Below, in pieces: positions 1 to 7,895 of a stretch of 38,242 nucleotides of DNA (positions within the stretch are counted from its first letter, which is position 1; the number at the start of each line of letters is the position of its first letter). This stretch comes from a virus: IMG/VR virus record IMGVR_UViG_3300031722_000084, positions 1 through 38,242 of that record. The stretch is one strand, 5' to 3'. The notes below the pieces were generated by a model. It worked only from the letters and a program-made list of their open reading frames with translations. It had not been told where the DNA came from and ran no database searches. The translations under genes were made by a program, and so were the position numbers.

Positions 1-35
1 ATGATGCAGTACGAACAGCAGTTGGAGCACCCTTC
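1..35 (+). other. Host flank, left (fragment of a probable sensory protein)
   Basis: Frame 1 reads MMQYEQQLEHP and then runs into the inferred phage end. YEQQLEH-type coiled linkers are common at the end of PAS/PAC domains ahead of histidine kinase or GGDEF domains. Only 35 bases are available, so this is a weak assignment. The reading direction is the same as that of the receiver-domain fragment on the other side of the prophage. Confidence 0.35.
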
Positions 36-83
36 TGTAGCGCGCCGATTTATTTGGCAGTGATTTTCGCGTGATTTGGCAGT
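36..83. repeat. Prophage right terminus with two MuA-type end repeats
   Basis: Reading outward on the minus strand, CACTGCCAAAT occurs twice with a 22-bp period (ACTG at 83-80 and at 61-58). The inner copy continues CACGCGAAAA, resembling the RCGAAA end of the 22-bp Mu R-site consensus. The outer copy ends exactly 26 bases later in TACA, i.e. the inferred terminal 5'-TGTA at 36. The opposite prophage end has ACTG at the same 26-base distance from its terminal TACA. The role as transposase binding sites and cleavage end is inferred from position, period and outward orientation. Confidence 0.65.
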
Positions 84-97
84 GAAGGGCTTCAACT
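80..97 (-). promoter_or_regulatory. Degenerate fourth copy of the late-activator dyad
   Basis: On the minus strand this reads AGTTGAAG CC CTTCACTG, a weakened version of the 18-bp dyad that precedes the three late -10 elements. It also lies directly after a terminator. Unlike the other copies, no -10-like GTAGTGT/GTACTAT is found 21 bp downstream, where the terminal transposase repeats lie instead. It may be a relic or an overlap between regulator and transposase sites. Confidence 0.35.
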
Positions 98-100
98 AAA

Positions 101-141
101 GGGGATGTTTAATGGTCGTTTTATGACCTTTAAACATCCCC
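101..141 (-). terminator. Terminator of the last late operon
   Basis: A long inverted repeat has outer arms GGGGATGTTTA (101-111) and its complement ending at 141, plus an inner GGTC/GACC stem. On the minus strand it is followed by TTTAGTT. It sits just after the methylase stop at 148, so it ends the tail-methylase operon before the phage terminus. Confidence 0.75.
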
Positions 142-147
142 TGATTT

Positions 148-918
148 TTACCAGTTTTTGTAGATAAGTTCCCGCCGTTTTTTGCCCTTGCCAGCACCAC
201 CAATCGTATAATCAATTTCCACGGTTTCAACATTAAAGTTTCTGAATATGCGTACCATATCAGGGTGGTCATTAATGGTCAGGATTGCCCTGCCTTTCAT
301 GGTGGACATGGCCGTTGCAATCTTGTGGTATTCATCCAGCGGGAACGGCACTCCGTAACCCTCGGTTTGCCAGTATGGCGGATCCATAAAATGCAGCGTA
401 TAGTCACGGTCCCACTTGTCCAAGCAAGCTTGCCAGTCAAGGTGTTCAATCCACACTCTGGCCAGTCTTATATGCGCCTGGCTGAGATCATCCTCGAGAC
501 GCAAATAGTTGAACCGTGGAGGGGAGCTGGGAGAAGTACCGAAGGTCTGGCCGGTGACTTTGCTACCAAATGACAGCTTTTGTATATACATATAGCGAGC
601 AGCACGCTGAATGTCGGTCAGGGTATCCGGAGGGGTTTCCTTGGCCCATTCAAAAAGCTGGCGGCTGACCAGGGCGCTTTTGAACTGCCGCAGGAACTCT
701 TCGAGATGGTTTTTAACGACGCGATAAAGGTTAATGACCTCGCCATTAACATCATTCAGCACCTCGGTTTTTGCCGGTTGTCTGAGAAAGAACATGGAAC
801 CGCCGCCGGCAAACTCTTCGACGTAGCAGGTATGCGGGCAGCTGGTGATTAGCGGTATCAGTTTTTTTGCCAAGCGGCGTTTTCCACCAGGCCATGCAAG
901 TAAGGGATAATGTTTCAT
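148..918 (-). CDS. D12-class DNA N6-adenine methyltransferase (Dam-like)
   Basis: The 256-residue protein is predicted to transfer a methyl group from S-adenosylmethionine to adenine in DNA. It has the D12-class N-terminal AWPGGKRRLA motif (residues 8-17), the SAM-binding FAGGG motif (36-40) and the catalytic DPPY (179-182). A strong GGAGG lies 8 bases before the ATG at 918. It is the last gene before the phage right end, the place held in Mu by mom, which modifies phage DNA against host restriction, so an anti-restriction role is likely by position. Its recognition site cannot be read from the sequence. A strong hairpin separates it from the tail-fibre gene, so expression may be adjusted separately. 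Confidence 0.9.
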   Translation of the reverse strand: MKHYPLLAWPGGKRRLAKKLIPLITSCPHTCYVEEFAGGGSMFFLRQPAKTEVLNDVNGEVINLYRVVKNHLEEFLRQFKSALVSRQLFEWAKETPPDTLTDIQRAARYMYIQKLSFGSKVTGQTFGTSPSSPPRFNYLRLEDDLSQAHIRLARVWIEHLDWQACLDKWDRDYTLHFMDPPYWQTEGYGVPFPLDEYHKIATAMSTMKGRAILTINDHPDMVRIFRNFNVETVEIDYTIGGAGKGKKRRELIYKNW

Positions 919-1020
919 GTGAGTGCCTCCATTGTATTTTAAGTGGGTTTATGGTAGGCTTCCCGCGCTCTGATCGGAGTGGGGCAGCCTTGGCTGGCTC
1001 ACAGCTCACTCTGTGGGTTA

Positions 1021-1055
1021 GCGGCTGAATGGTGCTGATAACGCCATTCAGCCGC
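1021..1055. terminator. Strong hairpin between beta-helix gene and methylase
   Basis: Perfect 12-bp arms GCGGCTGAATGG (1021-1032) and its complement (1044-1055) enclose an 11-base loop, 17 bases past the beta-helix stop codon at 1072. There is no T-run on either strand, so it may act as an mRNA 3' stabiliser or weak attenuator rather than a classical terminator. The rest of the 919-1071 gap holds only smaller inverted repeats and the methylase ribosome-binding site. Confidence 0.5.
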
Positions 1056-1071
1056 TGCCTCTTCTTAATGC

Positions 1072-2865
1072 TTAAAATGTATTCAACGGCATTGACTGAA
1101 ATTGGATGCTGAACACAATCGGTGCAGTACCAACATCTAGATAAACATTACCGCTAGTTTCGATTGCCACCTGACCATAAGCACCGTTAGCCGAAACAGG
1201 GAATACCTGCCGGGAGGTTGGACGAAATCCAGCCGGTAAAAATAATATAGATGATCCAGCAGTGCCTCCAGTGCAACTGCCAGTTAAATGTACAATCTCG
1301 TTTTTGTCCTTATAAATATGTACCGGCTCGACATCGGCGGGCGTTGTAGAGTTTACCCAGCTGCCCTGGAATGAGGCTGGGAAACTTAAAAATGAATCAT
1401 CAACAATATATTCGAAAACAGTTCCCGTCGCATTATTCAGGTATTTATCGCGGGCAACCATATTATTAATAACTCTATTTTCAGTCCCTGATTGAGTGTT
1501 AATGCCTATGGTGTAGTTACCAAGTGCCGAATTACTCGATATCAAGTTGTTACTGCTATTCACAAACCAGAATGCATTTGGCAATGCCGTAGCGTGAGAG
1601 TTTTTGACGGTGTTATGATCCATAGTAACATCGGTCATATTGGCACCAAAAAGCCCAACTGTCCCGCTAGTCGGTGCAGCCGCTGAGGCGGTGATTTTAG
1701 CGATATTGTGGTGGAATGAACCGCCCGCATAGCCATCTATATCAAATGCAATTTTTTCATCGGTAGTAATGTTGTCGGACATAATTGAGTCGAGGACATT
1801 TGTTGCTCTAATAAACCGAACATTACGACCGCCGGTATTGTGATGCACCATCGAATACCAGAAATTATCAAGCTTCATCCCGCCATAAAGATTTGATTCG
1901 GACGGCAGTCCGGCATTGTCGGCATAAACGTTCGATCCGATATCAGCATGATAAAAATATGCCATATCCAGTGCCTTACCATTTTCGCAGATCCAATTAT
2001 TACGGACGCGAGGAACATCCAGACCCCACGCAAATATCCCGGTACCCAGATTTGAAATGGACATGCCTTCAATCACCAGGTCGTCAACCGCAGTACCATA
2101 GATAGTGCCGCTGGAATTGGCGTTATAGACCTTGATGCCGACAGCGGCCCCTGTTGTTGATGGACCGTAGATGGAAAAGTCCCGGTAATGGATGCTGCTA
2201 TAGTAATGGATCGCAGGAGATGCTGATTCACCAATAGCAATAATGGTTTGAAATGCCGGTTCTTCAGTTGTTTGAATTACTCCGGTACCAAGCATACCAC
2301 CGGCATCTACAATGGTACTGCGGGTGCCCTTGTTAAATCCGGCTATGGTTATAAACCGACGACGGACATTTACGGAACCGGATTTGCGGTACTGGCTATT
2401 CAAAATCACCCTGCCGCCGTAGGCTGGAGCAGCATCAACAGCAGATTGTAGAGCAGCATTATTGACCGCTTCATAACCTGCAACGTTACCACCGACAGCG
2501 CCCCACCATTCCGGAGGGATATCCGGATTAGATTCAAATGTGACGGTACCCGACCCCACCTTTTCCAGGACGTGATATAAACCTGCTTTAAATGGTCCTT
2601 TAATAATCAGATTACCACTGTAACGGATTCTGCCGCCTTTAATCACTTCTACCGGACGATCTGCAGGAATGGTCAAGTTCCCGCAATTCATCGTTGACGT
2701 TACTACCATAGGCTTTCCGGATGTTGCCGGACTACGCTTGGCTGTAGACAAATTCGTAAATGAAGCAATATCAATGCCCCATGGCCCACTGGAATTGTTG
2801 ATTGCAGCAAACGTCGGTAAAACGGTAAACATCAGCAGTATTATCGTTAAAAATATGTTTTTCAT
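1072..2865 (-). CDS. Secreted-type right-handed beta-helix protein at the tail-fibre position
   Basis: The 597-residue protein starts at MKNIFLT, because GGAGG lies 8 bases before that ATG; an upstream ATG at 2880 overlaps the ribosome-binding site itself. Residues 1-20 form a clear Sec signal peptide (K, hydrophobic run, LPTFA cleavage region). The rest has short repeated beta-rich turns with NXX, SSN and GNY motifs typical of pectate-lyase/parallel beta-helix proteins, and an IPPEWWGAVG motif common at the start of such phage fibre or depolymerase domains. It follows the Mu gp48-like gene and a small fibre-like gene, where Mu encodes tail fibres. A signal peptide is unexpected for a virion fibre, so it may instead be exported by the lysogen or infected cell. 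Function unproven. Confidence 0.7.
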   Translation of the reverse strand: MKNIFLTIILLMFTVLPTFAAINNSSGPWGIDIASFTNLSTAKRSPATSGKPMVVTSTMNCGNLTIPADRPVEVIKGGRIRYSGNLIIKGPFKAGLYHVLEKVGSGTVTFESNPDIPPEWWGAVGGNVAGYEAVNNAALQSAVDAAPAYGGRVILNSQYRKSGSVNVRRRFITIAGFNKGTRSTIVDAGGMLGTGVIQTTEEPAFQTIIAIGESASPAIHYYSSIHYRDFSIYGPSTTGAAVGIKVYNANSSGTIYGTAVDDLVIEGMSISNLGTGIFAWGLDVPRVRNNWICENGKALDMAYFYHADIGSNVYADNAGLPSESNLYGGMKLDNFWYSMVHHNTGGRNVRFIRATNVLDSIMSDNITTDEKIAFDIDGYAGGSFHHNIAKITASAAAPTSGTVGLFGANMTDVTMDHNTVKNSHATALPNAFWFVNSSNNLISSNSALGNYTIGINTQSGTENRVINNMVARDKYLNNATGTVFEYIVDDSFLSFPASFQGSWVNSTTPADVEPVHIYKDKNEIVHLTGSCTGGTAGSSILFLPAGFRPTSRQVFPVSANGAYGQVAIETSGNVYLDVGTAPIVFSIQFQSMPLNTF

Positions 2866-2889
2866 CAGTATTACCTCCATAAATATTGT

Positions 2890-3288
2890 TTAAAAAGTTT
2901 GCCAGTTAGAGCCGTCTTGAGCCACTTCGAAGCGATCACCAGGGTCAAGATCAATATAGGCAGCACCATCAATAAGTTTGCCGTCGGTAGCATCCAGACG
3001 GGCAACACCCTGACCGATATTTTTGCCCTTGTAGCGTTTTTGAGACCCTACCGCACTAAAGACCGGGAGATGATAGGGGACTATTGTCCCGTCAGCAGGG
3101 TTGGCAAACAGTACGCCATTGGTTTCTGCCAGCGTTATTTCGACTGCTGAAGTGACTACATCCCCACCCAGCGCAATAACTTCTTCCTGAATGGCGGTCA
3201 GCCAGGCGGCGGTAACTTTGGTGCCCTTTTCACCCGCTGACGGGTTTCCTTCGTGAAACTGCCCATCGACAGTGCCTATTCGTTCCAT
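2890..3288 (-). CDS. Small tail-fibre/collar-like protein
   Basis: This 132-residue protein opens with a VDGQFHEGNPSAGEKGT motif followed by VTAAWLTAIQEEV, a pattern I associate with the N-terminal part of tail-fibre proteins in Mu-like and P2-like phages. It lies between the gp48-like baseplate gene and the beta-helix gene. It has no signal peptide or membrane segment. It probably belongs to the tail tip or fibre attachment. AGGAGG lies just upstream of the start at 3288. Confidence 0.6.
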   Translation of the reverse strand: MERIGTVDGQFHEGNPSAGEKGTKVTAAWLTAIQEEVIALGGDVVTSAVEITLAETNGVLFANPADGTIVPYHLPVFSAVGSQKRYKGKNIGQGVARLDATDGKLIDGAAYIDLDPGDRFEVAQDGSNWQTF

Positions 3289-3298
3289 AATCTCCTCC

Positions 3299-3847
3299 TT
3301 AGACTTCTATAAACTCAACATGAGTGTCGGCCGGTTTTAAATCGCCAAATACCTGCTGCATGACAAAAGCATAGGAATAACTGAGATGCTCTCCGGCCGC
3401 CGATGCACCGGCCCTGAAAGCGTAATCATCGGGGCCGTCGGAGTAGTAAATCCTCCAGCACCAGTCGCTGGCATCATCACCCAGCTCATCGCCAGCACAG
3501 CTCCATCCCGGCATAAAGGGATGAAGTTCTTCCAGGACTATGGTGTAGCCAAGCGCAGCAGCCAGCTGGATAAAATAAGCGCGGTCCAGGCGGCCCAGCT
3601 CTGACATCTTCTGTACTACCCGGTTCAACCGGATAGAGAGCGGATCGTTGTAAAATGGGGCAGAGCCGTAGTTGCGCTCCCAACTTTCGAGCAGCTCATA
3701 GGTGCTGTTGGCGTATAGCTCGGAAAGCAATTTGTCCGCATGGGCTTCAAGCAGATCGAGATGTGCACCCTCAATGGCAGTGTCATGGGCAAAGTTGGCA
3801 CCGAGCGAGAGCGGCGTTAGCTGTGTCAGGACGGTGCTATGTGACAT
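3299..3847 (-). CDS. Baseplate protein, Mu gp48 / YmfQ (DUF2313) family
   Basis: The 182-residue protein resembles the YmfQ/gp48 family, which joins the baseplate wedge to the tail-fibre region in contractile tails. Supporting features are the N-terminal domain with a SELYANSTYELLESWERNYG segment and the GRLDRAYFIQLAAALGYTI segment. I chose the ATG at 3847 (MSHSTVLTQ) because it overlaps the gp47 stop by 11 bases, whereas the longer in-frame start would add an arginine-rich shadow of the upstream gene. Gene order gp47-gp48-fibre matches Mu. Confidence 0.85.
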   Translation of the reverse strand: MSHSTVLTQLTPLSLGANFAHDTAIEGAHLDLLEAHADKLLSELYANSTYELLESWERNYGSAPFYNDPLSIRLNRVVQKMSELGRLDRAYFIQLAAALGYTIVLEELHPFMPGWSCAGDELGDDASDWCWRIYYSDGPDDYAFRAGASAAGEHLSYSYAFVMQQVFGDLKPADTHVEFIEV

Positions 3848-4610
3848 TGATTGCTCCAGGGCGGATGATCTGCGACGCCGTCGACGTGATATTAATAGCC
3901 GGAGTTGTGACGGTGACATCAACCGCGCCGTTGATGATGGCGATGTTGGCTAACTGACTGCGGTAAAGAGTCTGGCCGGGGATAAAGCCGTTCATATAGG
4001 CGGCGATATCGGCGGCGGTTTGTACGGGATTGTAGTCTGTACCGGTACCGTCGAGCGTAACCGCTTCCGTAAGGATGGTCGGAGGCAGCACGCGCAGGTA
4101 TTTGGCAGTGACCGGGCGCAGGTTATCGATATAGGCGTAAACTTCGGCCAGTAAACCTGCTGCGGGAATTTCACTGCCGGTGGACGAATCGGCCACGATG
4201 ACGACGTCCACGCTGCCCGGCCCTTGGCCGAGCGGAATGCAGTAGGCGGCGGTGACGTTGGTGATTTCCATGGCCCACTTGACGTAGTCGTACTGGTTGC
4301 CGCCTGCGGGCGGACGGCGGATAAACTCCAGCAGCCGGGCCAGCAGCGATGCATCGGTTTCTTCGCTTTTGCGGGTGATGCCGCGAATCCAGGCATGATG
4401 TTCCAGATGCTCAGTGGTGGCGGTATCGGGGAATATCTGGTCGGCAATCCAGCGCTGGTGCTGGTAAAGACCCCAGAAGGCCGATGCAATGGCAGCGGAC
4501 TTGACGTAAATCATCGAGCCCTTGGCAGTATCGGCACCGGGGAGCTGGTTGCGGTAGTCGGTCAGGATTGCGCTTAAAAGTTCGTCGAATGAAGGCACGT
4601 TAAACGCCAT
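3837..4610 (-). CDS. Baseplate J-like protein (Mu gp47)
   Basis: The 257-residue baseplate wedge protein of the J family has the usual N-terminal MAFNVPSFDELLSAILTDYR segment and the ADQIFPDTATTEHLEHHAWIRG core found in Mu gp47 and P2 gpJ. It is shorter than Mu gp47 (about 360 residues). It begins directly at the gp46 stop and overlaps gp48, suggesting translational coupling within the baseplate block. Confidence 0.9.
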   Translation of the reverse strand: MAFNVPSFDELLSAILTDYRNQLPGADTAKGSMIYVKSAAIASAFWGLYQHQRWIADQIFPDTATTEHLEHHAWIRGITRKSEETDASLLARLLEFIRRPPAGGNQYDYVKWAMEITNVTAAYCIPLGQGPGSVDVVIVADSSTGSEIPAAGLLAEVYAYIDNLRPVTAKYLRVLPPTILTEAVTLDGTGTDYNPVQTAADIAAYMNGFIPGQTLYRSQLANIAIINGAVDVTVTTPAINITSTASQIIRPGAINVT

Positions 4611-4973
4611 TTAAACCACCTCTTTAAATGTTTGATAGGTCACGATATGGCCGTTTGCCTGGGTGGCCGTAACCAGCACGTTGAGACGGTGCCGGTCGTG
4701 TTCATGTCGCCATGTTTCGACGATGATTCCAGTGGCGCGGCCGGCATCGATGATCCATTGCAGCGCCTGCTCGTAGTCCTGCTTGACCAGACGCGCACTG
4801 ACCGGAGTGTTTTTCAAACGAGGGCGATGAGTTACGCCGAACAAAGGATCATGCCACCAGCTGCCCTTTTTGATAGCCAGGGAGATGATGATGTTGTTGA
4901 GGATATCGGAGGACGGATCAAAGGTCTGATCAATCTCACCGGTCTGGTTGTCGTAGGTAAGTTTGAAGTCCAT
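4611..4973 (-). CDS. Baseplate protein, Mu gp46 family
   Basis: The 120-residue protein matches the gp46 (gpW/gp25-like wedge) family: a beta hairpin start, then ISLAIKKGSWWHDPLFGVTHRPRL, and a C-terminal part with the pattern NVLVTATQANG. It fits between spike gp45 and gp47 as in Mu. Its start overlaps the gp45 stop at 4973. Confidence 0.88.
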   Translation of the reverse strand: MDFKLTYDNQTGEIDQTFDPSSDILNNIIISLAIKKGSWWHDPLFGVTHRPRLKNTPVSARLVKQDYEQALQWIIDAGRATGIIVETWRHEHDRHRLNVLVTATQANGHIVTYQTFKEVV

Positions 4974-5518
4974 TACATCACCTGAGTTGTCGTCGGGCCG
5001 GTGCCGTGGACGTGACTGTTATAGGTTGCGCGCATGGCGGCCATGGTGCCGGTAGAGTCTGTCACGCTAGTCAGGGCAGAGACGGTTGCGCCGGTGACTC
5101 CGGCTGTGGCGGTGATGCCGCCGTCTACCTGCAAATTGCCGGTGCAGGTAACCAGGGGCGAATCCAGCGTAATGCTTTCCGAGCCGACGATGGTTACAGC
5201 CGGAGCGGTGGCAGTGATCGCCAGCGGGCTGACTACGTTGATGCCGGCGCGGGTGAGATGCACCTTCTGCCCCAGATCGTCATAGAGGGCGACTTCACCA
5301 TCCTCCATGGCAATGCGGTAGCGGCGATCATCGGAGGCGACGGCAATGAAGTGGCCACCCTCGCGAATGATGATGATTTCGGCACCCGCCTTCGGGCGGC
5401 TGGTATAGCCATAGTGTTGAAAGTACTCACGGTCGGAGATGGTCTCATCGGAGCGTCCGGAGGCGGTAAATCGTTTAATGACACCTTCAGCTATGCTTAA
5501 AACTATGCCGCGTATCAT
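4973..5518 (-). CDS. Baseplate assembly/spike protein V (Mu gp45)
   Basis: The 181-residue tail spike protein has an N-terminal OB-like domain (EYFQHYGYTSRPKAGAEIIII), a repetitive beta-helical middle (VVSPLAITATAPAVTIVGSESITL, shown here in parts) and a C-terminal HVH motif (residues 169-171). HxH motifs in P2 gpV and Mu gp45 bind the iron at the membrane-piercing tip, so the tip is probably intact. It overlaps the gp44 stop by 4 bases. Confidence 0.92.
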   Translation of the reverse strand: MIRGIVLSIAEGVIKRFTASGRSDETISDREYFQHYGYTSRPKAGAEIIIIREGGHFIAVASDDRRYRIAMEDGEVALYDDLGQKVHLTRAGINVVSPLAITATAPAVTIVGSESITLDSPLVTCTGNLQVDGGITATAGVTGATVSALTSVTDSTGTMAAMRATYNSHVHGTGPTTTQVM

Positions 5519-6588
5519 GGGCTGGCCACTAGGCCGGGAGGGCCGAGCTTGATATCGGTCCAGCTGCCCTGCTTGGTTTTGCGGAAGCGGCGATTGAATA
5601 TCAGCATGGTACGCTGCACAGCCAGCACTTCGTCGTTGACGGTGCAGAGTTCGTTGATCGCCCAGTTTTTGCCGTTCTGGCTGTGCAGTGGCGCGGTGTA
5701 GGCCAGGCTGTAGCCATCGTGTTTCTGTTTTTCCAGCAGCATGCGGCCATAGAGCGCCGGGGTCTGGCTGTCGTTATTGAGCTTGACTACCAGGGGCTTG
5801 TAGAAGGGAAAGTCCGGATCAATGATAGGCTTGTTTTTTACATTGACCTTACGAGCATCCATCTCAAATATATTTAAACCCTGCACCTGAGAAACAACGG
5901 TGATTTTAGAGTAGCGGCGGGAGATATCATTGACTTCTTCACCAGAGATAACATTGTTGCCCTGGCCGTCCCGTCGAGTGATTATCTTGAATAACGGGGT
6001 GCCGGAAATCTTTGGTCGACCAAATACAAAAGTACCGTCTGGGAGAGAAAAGAACATCAAGCCACGGCTGGCGGCATACACTGCAAGCACTTCAAATACA
6101 GTCATACCGTGTTCAATATGGCTGAATTTCTGGGGTGTATCCATGAAAGCAACCAGAGGGTTATCAGCGGTTTTTCGTTTGCCCTTGAGCTTCCCGACAA
6201 CGTTTTCCTGATAGATTATCTGCGAGCGCTGAATAATCGGTATTGAAGGGAGTAGCATCTCAGCCAGTTGCTTTACTGTTTTACCATGAACATCGCCGAA
6301 CTTTTCAGCGTGACTGTCTACTAACAGCCCCATAAGATCGCGGCCTTCGACGCTCAGGTTGGTACCATTTTTATCGTACTTTTTTGCGGTTTTATCGATT
6401 AGGCCGGTTAACTCCAATTGGTCGTTGATGAACAGTTTGCACTGCATCCCAGCCTTGATTGGCGCTTCCGGATTAGCCAGTTCCAGCTTGAACGTGTCGG
6501 CAGCCTGGTAGAGATCAGCCTCGATGTCATAGCTGGTGAAGTTCTCAATGCGCTGGTTGCCGATCTGGAGTGTAACGACGTCGCTCAT
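5515..6588 (-). CDS. Baseplate hub protein (Mu gp44, gpD-like)
   Basis: The 357-residue baseplate hub protein, equivalent to Mu gp44 and distantly P2 gpD / T4 gp27, sits above the spike. Recognised from its N-terminal LQIGNQRIENFTSYDIEADL and the following LFINDQLELTGLIDK, and the mid-protein EGRDLMGLLVDS segment typical of the family. It overlaps gp43 and gp45 by 4 bases on each side. Confidence 0.9.
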   Translation of the reverse strand: MSDVVTLQIGNQRIENFTSYDIEADLYQAADTFKLELANPEAPIKAGMQCKLFINDQLELTGLIDKTAKKYDKNGTNLSVEGRDLMGLLVDSHAEKFGDVHGKTVKQLAEMLLPSIPIIQRSQIIYQENVVGKLKGKRKTADNPLVAFMDTPQKFSHIEHGMTVFEVLAVYAASRGLMFFSLPDGTFVFGRPKISGTPLFKIITRRDGQGNNVISGEEVNDISRRYSKITVVSQVQGLNIFEMDARKVNVKNKPIIDPDFPFYKPLVVKLNNDSQTPALYGRMLLEKQKHDGYSLAYTAPLHSQNGKNWAINELCTVNDEVLAVQRTMLIFNRRFRKTKQGSWTDIKLGPPGLVASP

Positions 6589-7895
6589 ACGTTGCCACCT
6601 CCGGCGTTGATGTAGATCTGCAGCGCGCCTCCGGTAAAATTCGGCCGGGAGATAGTATTGATGGCAGCCAGGCGCTCTGCATAATGGTAATCAAGGCCAT
6701 AGCGCAGGCAAACGAGATGCAGCGGCATCGGATTGTCAAGATCTATAGTAATGATCTTTTCACGCTCCAGCTTGATGTTGCTGACATGATCTACCAGAAC
6801 GCGAGCCATGACCTTCAGACAGGCAATGGTGCGGCCACCATCGCTGTCGATGGCGTCCTGGAGCATTTCGCGGCTGATCAGCACCGACGCCTCCAGCTCA
6901 TTGACGGTATAGACCGGTTCGGCTACGGCTGGATTGAGGTAGCGGCCGGATACATCAAAGGTAGACTGCTTTTCAAGGCGGCGCAGGATTTGGCGCTGTG
7001 TTTCGTCAGTAGCGTAGTATTGCGCCACGGCGTGGGCACCCTGGGTGGAGACGGCAACCAGGACATGCTTGCGCATCCGGCTGGACAATGGCAGCGTGGC
7101 GATCAGGTTGGCTATGGCACCGCGCAGATTACGCATGAAGCGGCTGGGTGCGGTCGTGACAGTTTTGTAAAGGGCGACGTAGCGGTCAACCATCTTGGCG
7201 ATGGAGCCGATCACTCGCCCCGGTAGCTTGGTGCCATAGTTGACTGTCGCTATAAGGCTATTGACCGGCTGTGTGACGTCGTTGAGCGCCCCTTCAAAGG
7301 AGGCAACGGCTGCATCTATCTTTTTCACATAGGCGCGGGCCTTCTGGGATATCCCGCTGAACTGTTCGAGGATCCCCAGTTCCGGATCCAGCTCAACGTT
7401 GTTAATCGCGGTGGCCTCGGCTCCCAGCTCTTCCTGCATTTCGTCCTCGAACTGGTTTATCTGTTCGTCCTGGCCGTCGATGACGGCCTGATCGGCGGCG
7501 ACCTCCACGTCTTCATACTCGACTTCGCTGATGTTCTGGCGGAGGTTTTCGACGAAGGTGATGTCGACCTCGGCAGTCATCTCGCGGTCATCGGCTTTGA
7601 CACTTACACGTTCGATCATGCCCGGCATGATGCCGTACATGGGATGGGTTAGCTCAAAGAGAGCCTTATCCTTCAGGTGGTTGACCAGTTTGATGTGATC
7701 GTTGTAGGTCAGATGGCTGCCGTCATCCCAGAAGTAACAGCGGATCGTGACGGTACGGGCTTTCTGCCCCATGTTTTCCAGCAAGGCTCCATCTTTCAAA
7801 GGGAACTCATGCCGGGCGATCGCACCCTCGAACTGATCGTCAAGGGTTTCGATCTCCAGCTTGATGCCGTCTATGGACGCATTATAGAGGGACAT
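6585..7895 (-). CDS. DNA circularisation / tail protein (Mu gp43)
   Basis: The 436-residue protein is of the gp43 (gene N) family. Residues 1-90 form the DNA-circularisation N-terminal domain (FPLKDGALLENMGQKART, then FWDDGSHLTYNDH). The rest is helical and poorly conserved. In Mu the product is a virion tail component linked to tail assembly and genome circularisation. It starts at a TAATG junction with the tape measure gene. Confidence 0.9.
   Translation of the reverse strand: MSLYNASIDGIKLEIETLDDQFEGAIARHEFPLKDGALLENMGQKARTVTIRCYFWDDGSHLTYNDHIKLVNHLKDKALFELTHPMYGIMPGMIERVSVKADDREMTAEVDITFVENLRQNISEVEYEDVEVAADQAVIDGQDEQINQFEDEMQEELGAEATAINNVELDPELGILEQFSGISQKARAYVKKIDAAVASFEGALNDVTQPVNSLIATVNYGTKLPGRVIGSIAKMVDRYVALYKTVTTAPSRFMRNLRGAIANLIATLPLSSRMRKHVLVAVSTQGAHAVAQYYATDETQRQILRRLEKQSTFDVSGRYLNPAVAEPVYTVNELEASVLISREMLQDAIDSDGGRTIACLKVMARVLVDHVSNIKLEREKIITIDLDNPMPLHLVCLRYGLDYHYAERLAAINTISRPNFTGGALQIYINAGGGNV

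Noticed and set aside
752-1009. Minus-strand open frame upstream of the methylase
   Set aside because: It overlaps the methylase start in another frame and has no ribosome-binding site; the methylase has a strong one.
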